Positions 1 through 8,756 of a stretch of 64,000 nucleotides of DNA are shown here, piece by piece. The stretch is taken from positions 270,760 to 334,759 of the forward strand of contig CAIQCB010000057.1 in assembly GCA_903870245.1 (NCBI GenBank), written 5' to 3'. The stretch is from an uncultured Methylocystaceae bacterium (GTDB taxonomy: Bacteria > Pseudomonadota > Alphaproteobacteria > Rhizobiales > Beijerinckiaceae). The translations under genes and the position numbers were made by a program. The notes beneath the pieces are model-generated. The model did not search any database. It saw only the letters and a program-made list of their open reading frames with translations, and was not told the DNA's origin. Position 1 is the stretch's first letter. Every line of letters begins with the position of its first letter.

Positions 1-422
1 CCTATGTCATGCTCGATCTCTCTCGACGCCGCCCGGATGTTCGGGCGTTTGTTGGAGCGCTTGAAGACTGGCTGATCGCCGCGCTGGCGGAGGTTGGCGT
101 CGAGGGGGAGCGTCGCGCGGATCGCGTTGGCGTCTGGGTTGCCCGGCCTGACAAGCCGGCGGGCGTCGCCGACGCCCCTGCCGAAGACAAGATCGCCGCT
201 CTCGGCGTTCGGCTGAAACGATGGGTCAGCTTTCATGGCGTCGCGCTCAATGTCGCGCCCGATCTCAGTCACTTCGCCGGCATCGCGCCCTGCGGCGTGC
301 GGACGCCCCACTGGGGCGTCACCAGCCTTGCCGACCTCGGAGTCGCCGCCGATATGTCTACGATCGATGCGGCGCTGCGGCGGCGGTTTGAGGCGATTTT
401 CGGCCCGACAGTCGATGGCTGA
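1..422 (+). CDS. lipB: Octanoyltransferase LipB (3' part, cut by window start)
   Basis: Transfers the octanoyl group from acyl carrier protein to lipoyl domains, the first step of lipoate synthesis in the cytoplasm. The frame is already open at base 3, so the 5' part of the gene lies outside the window. Seen here: the family's Lys-containing stretch [13 protein letters not shown], the following SFHGVALNV, and the catalytic-Cys segment GIAPCGV, then a C-terminal SLADLG segment, all in the order of known LipB proteins. The stop is TGA at 420-422. It converges on the radical SAM gene with a 6-bp gap. Confidence 0.93.
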   Translation, partial: YVMLDLSRRRPDVRAFVGALEDWLIAALAEVGVEGERRADRVGVWVARPDKPAGVADAPAEDKIAALGVRLKRWVSFHGVALNVAPDLSHFAGIAPCGVRTPHWGVTSLADLGVAADMSTIDAALRRRFEAIFGPTVDG

Positions 423-428
423 GAGCGA

Positions 429-1325
429 TTAGAGGCCGCGCAACCAGGCAGGGCGCAAGGGCGCGGAGTCGGGCGCGGCGATGGCGGCGCGTAATTGCGT
501 CAGCAAACGTTCCTTGTCCCGGCCCAGGGTTCCTTTCAGGATGAGCCAGTTCGAGGCGTGATCGCTGCGAAACACAGTCTGGCTCAGGTCGAGCTTTGAC
601 AAAAAAAGCTCCATTTCGCGCATCAGCTCCGACACCGAAAGCTCCCGCCAGTCGGGAAATTTGCCCCGAAATCTTTGTTCTCCCATAGGAAAACTCACCA
701 CCAGGGTTGCGAGAAACTCAGGTTGGGTCGCGTTGATCAATGCGGCGGAGTTTTCGGCGTGTTTGCGGGACAGGCTTGCGCCGCCAAGGCCGTTAAGGAT
801 CATCACAGAACGCTTGATCCCGGCGGCCTGCAATTTATCCAGCGCCTCGCGCGCGCTGTCGAAGGTTTCGCCCTTGTCGACCCGCATCAAAACCTCGTCA
901 TCGCCGGACTCGGCGCCGACATAGACCATTGACAGACCGAGATCGGCAAGACGTTTGAGATCCGCAACCGATTTATTGCGCAGGTTGCGGGGCAGGCAAT
1001 AACTCGAGACGCGCCGCACGCCGGGCAATTCGCGCCGGATTCCTTCGAGGATGGCCTCGAGCCGCCGGATCGACAGGGTTAGGGCATCGCCATCGGCCAG
1101 AAATATACGCTTGACGCGATCGCCGTATATTTCGCCGCTGCGCCGGATGCTCTCCTCAACCTCCGACGCGTCGCGCGGGCGAAAACGCTTGTGCGGGGCC
1201 GTATACATCTCGCAAAAAGTGCAGCGGTTCCAAGAACAGCCGTCCGTCACGGGCAGGATCAGCGACTCTGCCTCGCTTGGCGGTCGGTAGACGGGCTCGA
1301 CATAGCGGATGGGGCTGAGGCTCAT
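429..1325 (-). CDS. Radical SAM protein (COG1032-like) with CX4CX2C cluster motif
   Basis: A protein of about 298 residues with a radical SAM core. The iron-sulfur motif is GCSWNRCTFCEMY near residues 28-40, so the first two cysteines are four residues apart instead of the usual three. Downstream segments fit a radical SAM barrel: FLADGDAL (strand 2), a conserved SSYCLPRNL, and MVYVGAESGDDEVL (strand 4). I placed the start at the ATG at 1325 because the 21 codons upstream look non-coding and the cluster motif then sits at a normal distance from the N-terminus. The substrate is unknown; there is no B12 domain and no pathway neighbour to give a hint. Confidence 0.85.
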   Translation of the reverse strand: MSLSPIRYVEPVYRPPSEAESLILPVTDGCSWNRCTFCEMYTAPHKRFRPRDASEVEESIRRSGEIYGDRVKRIFLADGDALTLSIRRLEAILEGIRRELPGVRRVSSYCLPRNLRNKSVADLKRLADLGLSMVYVGAESGDDEVLMRVDKGETFDSAREALDKLQAAGIKRSVMILNGLGGASLSRKHAENSAALINATQPEFLATLVVSFPMGEQRFRGKFPDWRELSVSELMREMELFLSKLDLSQTVFRSDHASNWLILKGTLGRDKERLLTQLRAAIAAPDSAPLRPAWLRGL

Positions 1326-1828
1326 GACGTTGCTTCGTCGCCAGTTTGATCGACCCGGAATTTTGGGCGATGCCGCCCGGCAGTGCATAATGTACGCCCC
1401 CGGCGACCATGTGGGAAGAGGCTTTCAGGGGGACTTCGCCGAGCGGGCTGCATCGTCCAAAATCAATAATAAATGCAAACTGCGGTGTTTTCTGCGTCGC
1501 CATGACCTGAATGGCGGCAATGACCGCCACGGCGATGGCGCCACAGCGACCCGTGGAACAATCGCCGGCGTCGGACAATCAGAGGCGACCTATCTCTGTC
1601 GGGAGTTGGAAGATCGCGTTTGGCGTCAGGGCGCTCATGACCGACTGAAAAGCAAGCGCAAACACAATCTGGACTCGCGCGCTGTCGTCAATGCGAAGTC
1701 CGCAGTAAGGTCGTTTTTCGAAGCGCCCTGGTAATAACGCCCGATCGCGTGGCGAGTAGAAATCCACCGACCGGAATGATATGGCTCTCGCCGATTCCAA
1801 TAACTGAATTATGCGACGAGGCGGTTAC
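1326..1828. other. Intergenic stretch, no convincing gene
   Basis: About 500 bases between the divergent radical SAM gene and a small plus-strand gene. Open frames exist on both strands but lack ribosome-binding sites and protein-like composition. It presumably holds the promoters of both flanking genes; I could not pick out a reliable -35/-10 pair. Confidence 0.5.
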
Positions 1829-2041
1829 ATGACGGACACGTTCGATGTTGCGTTGAACCGGGACGAAATCGCCCTGATCCAGGCGGCGTTGGGCGAGCGC
1901 CTCGGTCATCTCCTCAAGGAGTGGGAGCATCAGGAGCAGATCGGCGCGACGGATGCGGCGACCCGCCTCTTCGAGCAGGCCGACGTGGTCCGCACGCTGA
2001 TGAACAGGGTAGGCATGGCGCCGTTGAAATTGCGACTGTAA
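1829..2041 (+). CDS. Small hypothetical protein
   Basis: A 70-residue acidic, mostly helical cytoplasmic protein without signal peptide or membrane segment. I chose the ATG at 1829 because GAGGCGG lies just upstream; an in-frame ATG at 1811 is possible but has no such site. The sequence starts MTDTFDVALNRDE and has a Leu-rich amphipathic middle (EIALIQAALGERLGHLLKE). I recognise no family. It precedes the SmbP-like gene by 139 bases on the same strand. Confidence 0.6.
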   Translation: MTDTFDVALNRDEIALIQAALGERLGHLLKEWEHQEQIGATDAATRLFEQADVVRTLMNRVGMAPLKLRL

Positions 2042-2180
2042 TCGTTCCCCGGCCTTCGGGCGGCGCCACCGGAGCGACGCTGGTCTCCGTCTGCGACCTT
2101 CGGCCTCTTCCAACATGAGCTTGTTATCGCCATATTGGGTTGCGCCGTCCCGTCTGAGGATCGGTGAACAGGAGTTAGCA

Positions 2181-2519
2181 ATGAATCGCAAGACTTTCAT
2201 TCTGGCGACGGGTCTGGCTGCTGCGGCTTTCGCACTGCCGCGTGTGGCGTTGGCGGACAGCCACCTGTCCGAGGCCATCACCCACACAAAGGAAGCAATT
2301 GAACACGGCAAGTTGGGCCACGCCGATGTTCTGGTTACGCACGCCGAGGAAGCCCTGAAGCACGCCAAGGCGGCGGAGGGCGAGAAGGCCAACGCCCATG
2401 TCAAGGAAGGCGTGCATCATCTTGAGGCGGCTGTCGATCACGGCAAACAGAAGCACGCCGATATCGCGACAAAACATGCGGAAGAGGCGCTGACGCATCT
2501 CGACGCCGGCGCCAAATAG
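2181..2519 (+). CDS. SmbP-like periplasmic His-repeat metal-binding protein
   Basis: A 112-residue secreted protein with a clear signal peptide (residues 1-25, cleavage after VALA). The mature part is a Lys/Glu/His-rich helical repeat protein resembling SmbP, the small copper-binding periplasmic protein of Nitrosomonas europaea. Thirteen histidines occur in about 85 residues. Twelve follow a strict register: 28, 35, 42, 47, 54, 61 and then 73, 80, 87, 92, 99, 106, so the spacing 7-7-5-7-7 is repeated exactly with a 45-residue period. The ATG at 2181 is preceded by AGGAG. Likely role (inference): buffering copper or other divalent metals in the periplasm. A strong terminator follows. Confidence 0.85.
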   Translation: MNRKTFILATGLAAAAFALPRVALADSHLSEAITHTKEAIEHGKLGHADVLVTHAEEALKHAKAAEGEKANAHVKEGVHHLEAAVDHGKQKHADIATKHAEEALTHLDAGAK

Positions 2520-2548
2520 GCTGCAAACCGCCCGTGGCGAGTTTCGAG

Positions 2549-2578
2549 GCCGCGTCCGGTTCGGGCGCGGCTTTTTTT
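2549..2578 (+). terminator. Rho-independent terminator of the SmbP-like gene
   Basis: Stem GCCGCG (2549-2554) pairs with CGCGGC (2566-2571) and is followed by seven T residues (2572-2578). It sits 30 bases after the stop codon of the SmbP-like gene and ahead of the convergent PepSY gene. Confidence 0.85.
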
Positions 2579-2586
2579 CGCGCAAA

Positions 2587-4122
2587 TCAACCCTGTCGCG
2601 CCCCCGCCGTGGATCGGATCGGTTCCAGTCCCAGCCAGCGACTGAAAGCGGGATAACGGCGCCGGATGACCGCCTCCGCCGCGAAAGTCGCCAGCAGCGA
2701 CAGACCCAGCGTCGGCAATAGCACGCCCAGCGTCGCGATCAGCCCGATGAGGGACGGCGCAAGTCGGCGACGCGGGAGCACTTCCGAAGGAGCGCCAAGC
2801 GCATTCTCCGGTCGCCGTCTCCACCACATCAGCGTCGAACTGACAACGAGAACCAGATATCCCAGCGCCGTCGTCAACCCGAGTATCTGATTGGGCCAGC
2901 CGAAGAGCTGGCCCTCATGCGCGGCCACCCCGAGGCCGATCACCCGATCAACGAGCGGTCGATCGGCAAAGCCGCTCTGTTTAACGAGTTCAAAGCTTTT
3001 CGGATCGAATTCGAGCGTCGCCCGAAGCGGCCGATTTTGTGTGTCAGAGCGCGCCACCCAGTTGGGCGAGGTGGACGAAGGCGGGGAGATCAGAACCGGC
3101 TCGGCCAGCGAAAGGGGATACACCCGAGCAGCGATCTTGTCGAAACCAGCCGGAGGTCGTTCCTTCGTCCCTTTCGTTGCGTCGCCAGTTCCTGAGGCGT
3201 TGTGTCTGGCGTGTTCGTCCCCCGGCTCATTTTGCCGGGGCTGAGCGGCGTCAAACATTTCCTGTCGACGGTCGCGGGCCGAAGCGGGGCCCGTCGTCCA
3301 GTCCTGCCGGATTTCGCGCGCCGCGCCAAGATTGCGCAGATACTTAAATGACGTCCCCCAGACCTTCGTCCATGGCAGGGCTGAGATCAGGAAAAACAGA
3401 GCGAACAGCGACAGCCAGAAACCTGTGACGCTGTGTATATCCTTGAGGAAGACGCGGCCGCTGGCTGCCAGGCGCGGGTAAAACACGCCCGCAAAGCCGA
3501 CTCGGCCGGACGGCCACCACAAGTAAAGACCGGTCAGTATCAAAACAATAGCCCAGGCGGCGGCCATCTCAACGACAATAGCCCCGGCGTCGCCGAGCAG
3601 CAGTTCGCCATGCAGGTCGTGGATGATGTGCGTGAAACGGTTTTTTTCTTTCTCGATGGCGATGATATCGAGCGTGTCCGGTCGCACCAGCGCGCGCAGG
3701 GCGTCGCCGTCCCTGGTCATTAACCGAACGCGCGCTGCGTCCGAAGGCGTATTGCGCAATTCCAGCGAGAGCAGCCGCGCTTCAGGAACGGCGTTAAGGG
3801 CTGCAGCCACCTGTTCGTCGAGACGTTTCGTCTCGCTGGACAAATTCATTTGATCATAGCGCTTGTCGAGGTAGGCGTCGATCTGTGGCTTGAACAGATA
3901 AACAGCGCCGCTGAGGCTGAGAACTGCGATAAATGGCAGGCAAAAGAGTCCGGCGTAGAAATGCCAGCGCCAGATTCTGCGATAGGCGGCGGCGTTCCTC
4001 GACGATGCTGATCGCAGATCGTTTTGCCTTGTCGATCTGGCGCCGCGGCGGGTCGGCGACGAAGCCCTGTTAGGCCGCGCCATCATCATCGAACCGTCGT
4101 AATCGATCCTGTTTTCATCCAT
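2587..4122 (-). CDS. PepSY-associated TM domain membrane protein (PiuB/COG3182-like)
   Basis: A 511-residue inner-membrane protein. After a basic N-terminal tail come a first membrane segment (about 53-77, WHFYAGLFCLPFIAVLSLSG), a periplasmic PepSY-like part with GDALRALVRPDT and a THIIHDLHGELLLG stretch, a pair of helices with LYLWWP (about 181-252), a second periplasmic region, and C-terminal helices with STLMWWRRRP. This is the layout of PepSY_TM proteins, usually found next to TonB-dependent receptors for iron or copper uptake and thought to act in metal reduction or release. No receptor gene is adjacent here; the upstream neighbour is a small His/Cys-rich protein. A role in copper or iron acquisition is inferred. 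Confidence 0.85.
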   Translation of the reverse strand: MDENRIDYDGSMMMARPNRASSPTRRGARSTRQNDLRSASSRNAAAYRRIWRWHFYAGLFCLPFIAVLSLSGAVYLFKPQIDAYLDKRYDQMNLSSETKRLDEQVAAALNAVPEARLLSLELRNTPSDAARVRLMTRDGDALRALVRPDTLDIIAIEKEKNRFTHIIHDLHGELLLGDAGAIVVEMAAAWAIVLILTGLYLWWPSGRVGFAGVFYPRLAASGRVFLKDIHSVTGFWLSLFALFFLISALPWTKVWGTSFKYLRNLGAAREIRQDWTTGPASARDRRQEMFDAAQPRQNEPGDEHARHNASGTGDATKGTKERPPAGFDKIAARVYPLSLAEPVLISPPSSTSPNWVARSDTQNRPLRATLEFDPKSFELVKQSGFADRPLVDRVIGLGVAAHEGQLFGWPNQILGLTTALGYLVLVVSSTLMWWRRRPENALGAPSEVLPRRRLAPSLIGLIATLGVLLPTLGLSLLATFAAEAVIRRRYPAFSRWLGLEPIRSTAGARQG

Positions 4123-4399
4123 TTTGAGCGTCCATTCCGATCACCGCCGAAGCGCACGCCGGGCGAGGTTTGTGCGTGGGGGCGCGAAGAAAATTGTTCG
4201 AACGCCGCACAGGAAAAATTCCTTGGTGAGCGGAGATCGAAGCGTGGCCGGGAGCTGATGATGGGTCCTGTTACGGGAGGTCCATCGTGAGCCGACCGGC
4301 GCCAGAAGGTGGATTATTCGTTAGGCCGCTGGGCCAGTTCGTCGGGCGTGCGGCGTCGACACGGGCGCCATCACACAGTTTTCAGACGTCGACGAAAAA

Positions 4400-4843
4400 T
4401 TAAACGCGCGAGACGGGCGGCGCGCGCGCCGCGAGCGGCGACAGTTCGGGACTGGAATGAATTTTATCGATAAAAAGATGAGGCGACGGTTTTGACATCG
4501 ACGCCGGCGGCGGCGTCAAGTAAGCCGCGAGTATTGCGATGACGCCCGGAGTCAGCTCGCTAAAACTCAAAAAGCAGCAATCAGTTTCATGATGATGGGA
4601 AAGTGGCGCAGGCGCGGGCGCGGGCTGAGGCTGGTGTATGGGGCTCGATATGGCGGCGTTGTCGTTCAGGCACAGGGCATTGGCGAGGGGGTGTGCGCCC
4701 GCGTGTTTGCCGGCGATACCGGCGATGGATATTTGCAGAACGAGAAAGCAGATAGCCACAAGCCGCGCCGCATGAACAAGCACGGTCGGAAGCCCGGAAT
4801 GGCAGGATCTGATTTGCACTGATGACATAATTCTGAAAATCAA
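4400..4843 (-). CDS. His/Cys-rich exported or anchored small protein (DUF2946-like?)
   Basis: A 147-residue protein with one hydrophobic N-terminal segment (about 21-45) that could be a signal or anchor. Candidate metal ligands are Cys58, a His triplet at 83-85, and a Cys pair at 89-90 (HHHETDCCF). A Pro/Ala run (about 71-80) links the two halves. DUF2946 proteins, often found beside PepSY and TonB genes, have a similar size and Cys/His layout, but the match is by general appearance only. The downstream PepSY gene is on the same strand, 277 bases away. The start could also be the ATG at 4828. Confidence 0.55.
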   Translation of the reverse strand: MIFRIMSSVQIRSCHSGLPTVLVHAARLVAICFLVLQISIAGIAGKHAGAHPLANALCLNDNAAISSPIHQPQPAPAPAPLSHHHETDCCFLSFSELTPGVIAILAAYLTPPPASMSKPSPHLFIDKIHSSPELSPLAARAPPVSRV

Positions 4844-4920
4844 CCAATTCTACATTTCAACGCTATGGGATAAAGCAAGTTTCGGTCAAGCCCCATTTCA
4901 CTGCGGCGTCGGGATCCCTC

Positions 4921-5877
4921 CTAGCGTCCCGGCAGGAAAACATCGGCTCGAATCTGGTTCAGGCTTGCTCCACGCAGGAAGATCTCGCGCCTGAGTCTAT
5001 TAACCAGATTCTCCCCACCGCACAGGAAAAACGCTGTCTCGGCAAAACCTGTCACAGTAGCCAGAGCCAGCGCCGAAACGTCTCCGCCAAGTGGCGCGGA
5101 GGGATCGAGCACGACCGGTTTGTAGTCGAAGTGAGCCTGGCGCCCGGCAAGCGACTGCAGCGCATCACCAAGATAAAGCCCTGAGGTGTTTCGCGCGCCA
5201 TGATACAGACGAATGGGACCACGGTGACCGCAGCCCAGGGCCTCGCGAAGAACGCCGTAGAGCGGCGCCAATCCTGTCCCGGCGCCAATCAGCGCCATGG
5301 GCTGATCGGGATCGACGCCTTCGTAAATACAAGCGCCCGACGGACCGGCGATGCGCAGCCTGGCGCCCGCTATAATTTCATTTCGCAATAATCTGCTCAT
5401 GCGGCCATTGTCATGCAGACGGATATGTAGTTCGAGGAAGTCGTCTTCGTCGGGGTGACTGGCCAGAGAGTAATGCCTTCGCAGATCGTCCCGCGCGATC
5501 AACTCCAGAAACTGTCCAGGACGGTAGTCGAAACCATCGGCTTCAAGACGCAGGCGAACGATGTCCGGCGCAAGTTTTTCAATGGCGCGCACTTCGGCGT
5601 CGATCTCCCGGCCGACGTCTCCGGGCCGCATAATGACGAGATCGCTGGTCGGAACGCATACGCAGGCCAGAAAATACCCGGTCGCCTTTTGACCGGGCGT
5701 AAGTCCTTCCTGCGATGCGGGCGGCAGGGTTCCTTCAATCGCGCGATGCAGACAGGTCTGGCATTGACCGGCCCGGCAGGAACTGGGCGGGTCGAGACCC
5801 GCACGCTCCAGCGCCTGGAGGACCGTTTCGCCGGGCTCCAGATTGATCGCAGACCCGCCGGTGGTTAGTCGAGTCAA
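4921..5877 (-). CDS. 2Fe-2S/FAD/NAD(P)H oxidoreductase, partner of truncated haemoglobin
   Basis: A 318-residue electron-transfer protein in the order plant-type ferredoxin domain, FAD domain, NAD(P) domain. Cluster ligands Cys34, Cys39, Cys42 and Cys72 or 74 are present (CRAGQCQTC). The flavin motif RHYS is at 134-137 and the nucleotide motif GAGTGLAP at 198-205; CGG near the C-terminus is also typical. Related proteins are reductase subunits of oxygenases and of phenol/methane hydroxylases. The start overlaps the stop of the upstream truncated haemoglobin gene by four bases, so the two are probably coupled in translation. I infer it re-reduces the haem of that globin, replacing the C-terminal half of a flavohaemoglobin. 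Confidence 0.9.
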   Translation of the reverse strand: MTRLTTGGSAINLEPGETVLQALERAGLDPPSSCRAGQCQTCLHRAIEGTLPPASQEGLTPGQKATGYFLACVCVPTSDLVIMRPGDVGREIDAEVRAIEKLAPDIVRLRLEADGFDYRPGQFLELIARDDLRRHYSLASHPDEDDFLELHIRLHDNGRMSRLLRNEIIAGARLRIAGPSGACIYEGVDPDQPMALIGAGTGLAPLYGVLREALGCGHRGPIRLYHGARNTSGLYLGDALQSLAGRQAHFDYKPVVLDPSAPLGGDVSALALATVTGFAETAFFLCGGENLVNRLRREIFLRGASLNQIRADVFLPGR

Positions 5878-6248
5878 TCCTGTTTCCTGCTCAGCACATC
5901 CTCGCGCACTGAATTGGCGAGATCGCAGACTTCCCTGACTTCCTTTTCGCCAACTCCAAGTTGGCGCAGGGTTCGATCGAGATTTTCGAGAACAGCGTCG
6001 ACATGCGAGTCGTTCAGACCCTTTTCAAGAAGTCGCTTGTGGGCGTTTCGCATATCGAGGCCCGTGTAGTTGTTGGGCCCCCCGAACGCCATAGTCAGAA
6101 AGGACTTTTGCTTGGCGATCTGATCGTTCATGTCGACGCCATCGAAAAAGCGCGCAACACGCCCGTCAGCCAGAAGATTACGGTAAAAAAGTTCAACGGC
6201 TGCGTTAACCGCTTTCTCTCCGCCGATTCGTTCGAAAAGTGTCGACAT
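5874..6248 (-). CDS. Truncated (2/2) haemoglobin, group I
   Basis: A 124-residue globin of the truncated type. It begins with FERIGGEKAV, has Tyr22 at the B10 position (LFYRNLLAD), the FFDGVDM turn, the AFGGPNNYTG loop before helix F, and the likely proximal histidine His70 in RNAHKRLL. These match group I (trHbN), known for oxygen binding and NO dioxygenation. AGAGG lies before the ATG. It is the first gene of a two-gene operon with an overlapping reductase gene. The likely job is NO detoxification or oxygen handling; the choice between them is not visible in the sequence. Confidence 0.92.
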   Translation of the reverse strand: MSTLFERIGGEKAVNAAVELFYRNLLADGRVARFFDGVDMNDQIAKQKSFLTMAFGGPNNYTGLDMRNAHKRLLEKGLNDSHVDAVLENLDRTLRQLGVGEKEVREVCDLANSVREDVLSRKQD

Positions 6249-6382
6249 GACCTCTGCGATCCCTGGTTGATCCGTAATTGATCGGGATTAAGCAGGGTGG
6301 CGGCGCGGGAAACAAATGCCATTGCGGCGCAAATTGATGGCGCCAGTCAGCCCAAGGCAAACACTAAAAAAATCTGATGAGG

Positions 6383-7543
6383 TTATGCCCCCGGAAGGCT
6401 TTGCCAATCCAGAGTGACGACCTTTCCGTTCTCGACTGTCAATGCGAGATGGCCGCGTTTTAATTCCAGCGCCTTGTCCCCGAAAATCGTTCGTCGCCAT
6501 CCCTTGAGCGCCGGAGTCTCAGCGTCGTCGTCGCTGGCGAGCGCCTCCAAGTCTTCAACGGTTGCAATCATTTTGGCGGCGACGCCAGTTTCTTCGCTGA
6601 CCTGACGCAATAATACTTTGAGCAATTCGACCGTCGCGCCGTTGGCGCCGCGCCGCGAACGCTCGATGCGCGGTAATGTTGAAGGGTCACGCGCAAAACT
6701 GCGTTCGACGGCGGCGACAATATCTGCGCCAGCGCGTGAGCGCTCCATTCCTTTCGGAAAGGAACGCAAATTGGCGAGGGCGTCGATCGATCGCGGCGCG
6801 GCCTGAGCGATCTCGACAAGAATGTCGTCCTTCAATACCCGGGAGCGCGGCACGTCACGGCTTTGAGCCTCCTGTTCGCGCCAGGCGGCCAGTTCCATCA
6901 GCGCGGCGAGATCGCGCGGTTTGCGCACACGATGGCGCAAGCGCTCCCATGCCTTCTCCGGATGCTGCTCATAGGTGTCGGGAGAGGTCAGCGTCTCCAT
7001 TTCGTCGACGAGCCAGTCCAGTCGATTGGAGCGTTGCAGGCGCAGTCGCAGGTCTATGTAAACATCGCGCAAGTGGGTAACGTCGGCGATGGCGTATTCG
7101 ATCTGGGCTTCTGACAGGGGGCGGCGGGACCAATCCGTGAATCGGGAGGACTTGTCGAGATTCGCCCGGGTGATCGCCTTGACCAGATCGAGATACGAGG
7201 CCTGTTCGCCAAAGCCGCAGACCATCGCCGCGACCTGGGTGTCGAAAAGCGGTGCAGGGATCAACCGTCCCAGACGCCAGATGATTTCTATGTCCTGTCG
7301 AGCGGCGTGGAAGACCTTGACGACCTCGGTTTTGGCCATGAGTGAGAAAAATGGAGATAAATCAATACCTTCAGAAAGAGCGTCGATCGCGACCGCCTCC
7401 TCCGGCGAGGCGATCTGGATCAGGCAGACTTTCGGCCAGAAAGTTGTCTCGCGAAGAAATTCCGTATCAACCGTTACAAATTCATGTCGGGAGAAACGTT
7501 CACAGACGTCGGCGAGTTCATCGTTCTGGGTCAGTAGCTTCAT
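6383..7543 (-). CDS. rnd: Ribonuclease D
   Basis: A 3'-5' exoribonuclease of the DEDDy family, acting in tRNA and structured RNA maturation. From the ATG at 7543 the protein has 386 residues, the normal size. Catalytic residues are Asp26 and Glu28 (VDTEFLRE), Asp84 (HAARQDIEI), and Tyr150/Asp154 ([11 protein letters not shown]). An HRDC-type helical domain follows near residues 210-290 ([15 protein letters not shown]). The frame continues 67 codons further upstream, but that part is basic and unlike the family, so I rejected it. It is divergent from the TPR gene. Confidence 0.93.
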   Translation of the reverse strand: MKLLTQNDELADVCERFSRHEFVTVDTEFLRETTFWPKVCLIQIASPEEAVAIDALSEGIDLSPFFSLMAKTEVVKVFHAARQDIEIIWRLGRLIPAPLFDTQVAAMVCGFGEQASYLDLVKAITRANLDKSSRFTDWSRRPLSEAQIEYAIADVTHLRDVYIDLRLRLQRSNRLDWLVDEMETLTSPDTYEQHPEKAWERLRHRVRKPRDLAALMELAAWREQEAQSRDVPRSRVLKDDILVEIAQAAPRSIDALANLRSFPKGMERSRAGADIVAAVERSFARDPSTLPRIERSRRGANGATVELLKVLLRQVSEETGVAAKMIATVEDLEALASDDDAETPALKGWRRTIFGDKALELKRGHLALTVENGKVVTLDWQSLPGA

Positions 7544-7785
7544 CAGCAAACTCTGGGACTTTCTCTGGCCTCCAATGCCCTTCCTTCCCACCCTTGCGGC
7601 CTCATGACAATCTTTTCCGGCGATCGGGGCCGATTTTTTAGCGACGAGGACCAATGTTTTTCTCCCTGTCCGGCGAAATCCGGGCCAGGCGGAGGATTTT
7701 AGGGGGTTGAGGGACTTTAAGGTTGCAGAGCGCTGCCGAAGCATTACCTTGCGCCGCCACTCTTTGTCAGGGAGTTTTCGTTCTC

Positions 7786-8724
7786 ATGGTTTCTTTTTCC
7801 TCGAGGTCGCCGCGTCGTGACGCGGCGCTGGCCCTCGGCGCGGTCGGCGCCTTTTTCGCTCTGGCGGCCACGCCGGTTTTTGCAGAGCACAGCGGCGTTA
7901 ATCCTGGCTGGGTTCAATGTCGCGACGCTGATCCAGAAAAACGCCTTGCCGGGTGCAGTCAGGTGATCGCGGCGATTGCGCAGGAGTCTCCTCACAATCA
8001 GGTCGCCGCATACGTCAATCGCGCCGGCGCCTATCAGTCGAAAGGCGACTATGCGCATGCGCTGGAGGATTTCGGCCGGGCGCTGGAGATCGATCCTAAA
8101 TCCGCCACCGTGCTGGTGGCCCGTGGAGCGGCGCATCACGCCAAGGGCGATCTCGACAGCGCCATCGCCGATTACGAACGCGCGATCGCAGAGGATAAAA
8201 AAGCCATCGCCGCCTTTGTCGCCCGCGCTGCCGCCTGGCGGAGCAAAGGCGACAAGGATAAGGCGCTGGTCGATCTCAACGAGGCGGTGAGGCTGGACAA
8301 GCGCCACACCCCGGCTTTGCTGGCGCGCGGAGCAATTTATCATTCCGCCGGCGATCACGCCCGCGCCATTTCTGATTATGCCGCCGTGATCGCCCGCGAA
8401 CCCAAAAACGCCATCGCCCTGAACGGTCGCGGCGCCTGCCGTTACGCAATGGCGGAATATGACAAGGCCCTTGCGGATTTCAACGCAGCCTTGAAAATCG
8501 ACAACAAATATCTCTCGGCGCTGGTTAATCGCGCCAACGCCTGGCGCGGCAAGAAAGATTTTGCCCGCGCCAAGGCGGATTATGACCAGGCGTTGATTCT
8601 GAAGCCCGGCATGCCGGCGGCGAAAAAGGGCTCTGAGGATATGGCAAGGCTGCTCGCCAGCAAGTCGTCCGGCGCGCCGGCATCAGCCGACTCGGCGCCT
8701 GCCGTCGAGCACGATCATAATTAA
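7786..8724 (+). CDS. Secreted tetratricopeptide repeat protein
   Basis: A 312-residue protein with a signal peptide (about 1-34, twin Arg in SPRRDAAL, cleavage near VFA). A short region with two cysteines (VQC and AGC) is followed by about six TPR units of 34 residues, each with the AxxARGxxxxxKGDxDxAxxDxxxAI pattern. Such proteins are periplasmic scaffolds for protein assembly; no partner is evident. The start at 7786 is preceded by GGGAG at a long spacing; a GTG or TTG further upstream is possible. The C-terminus is Ala/Ser rich and ends in EHDHN. It converges with the peroxiredoxin gene. Confidence 0.85.
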   Translation: MVSFSSRSPRRDAALALGAVGAFFALAATPVFAEHSGVNPGWVQCRDADPEKRLAGCSQVIAAIAQESPHNQVAAYVNRAGAYQSKGDYAHALEDFGRALEIDPKSATVLVARGAAHHAKGDLDSAIADYERAIAEDKKAIAAFVARAAAWRSKGDKDKALVDLNEAVRLDKRHTPALLARGAIYHSAGDHARAISDYAAVIAREPKNAIALNGRGACRYAMAEYDKALADFNAALKIDNKYLSALVNRANAWRGKKDFARAKADYDQALILKPGMPAAKKGSEDMARLLASKSSGAPASADSAPAVEHDHN

Positions 8725-8756
8725 CGGGAAGAATGTCCTGCGCCGCCGCCACCCTG

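Noticed and set aside
1309..1734. A 141-codon plus-strand frame upstream of the small hypothetical gene, with an overlapping minus-strand frame
   Set aside because: No ribosome-binding site, no protein-like pattern, and it partly overlaps the radical SAM gene on the other strand.
6249..6382. FNR or NsrR site upstream of the truncated haemoglobin
   Set aside because: TTGATCCGTAATTGATC contains two TTGAT in the same direction and not as an inverted repeat.
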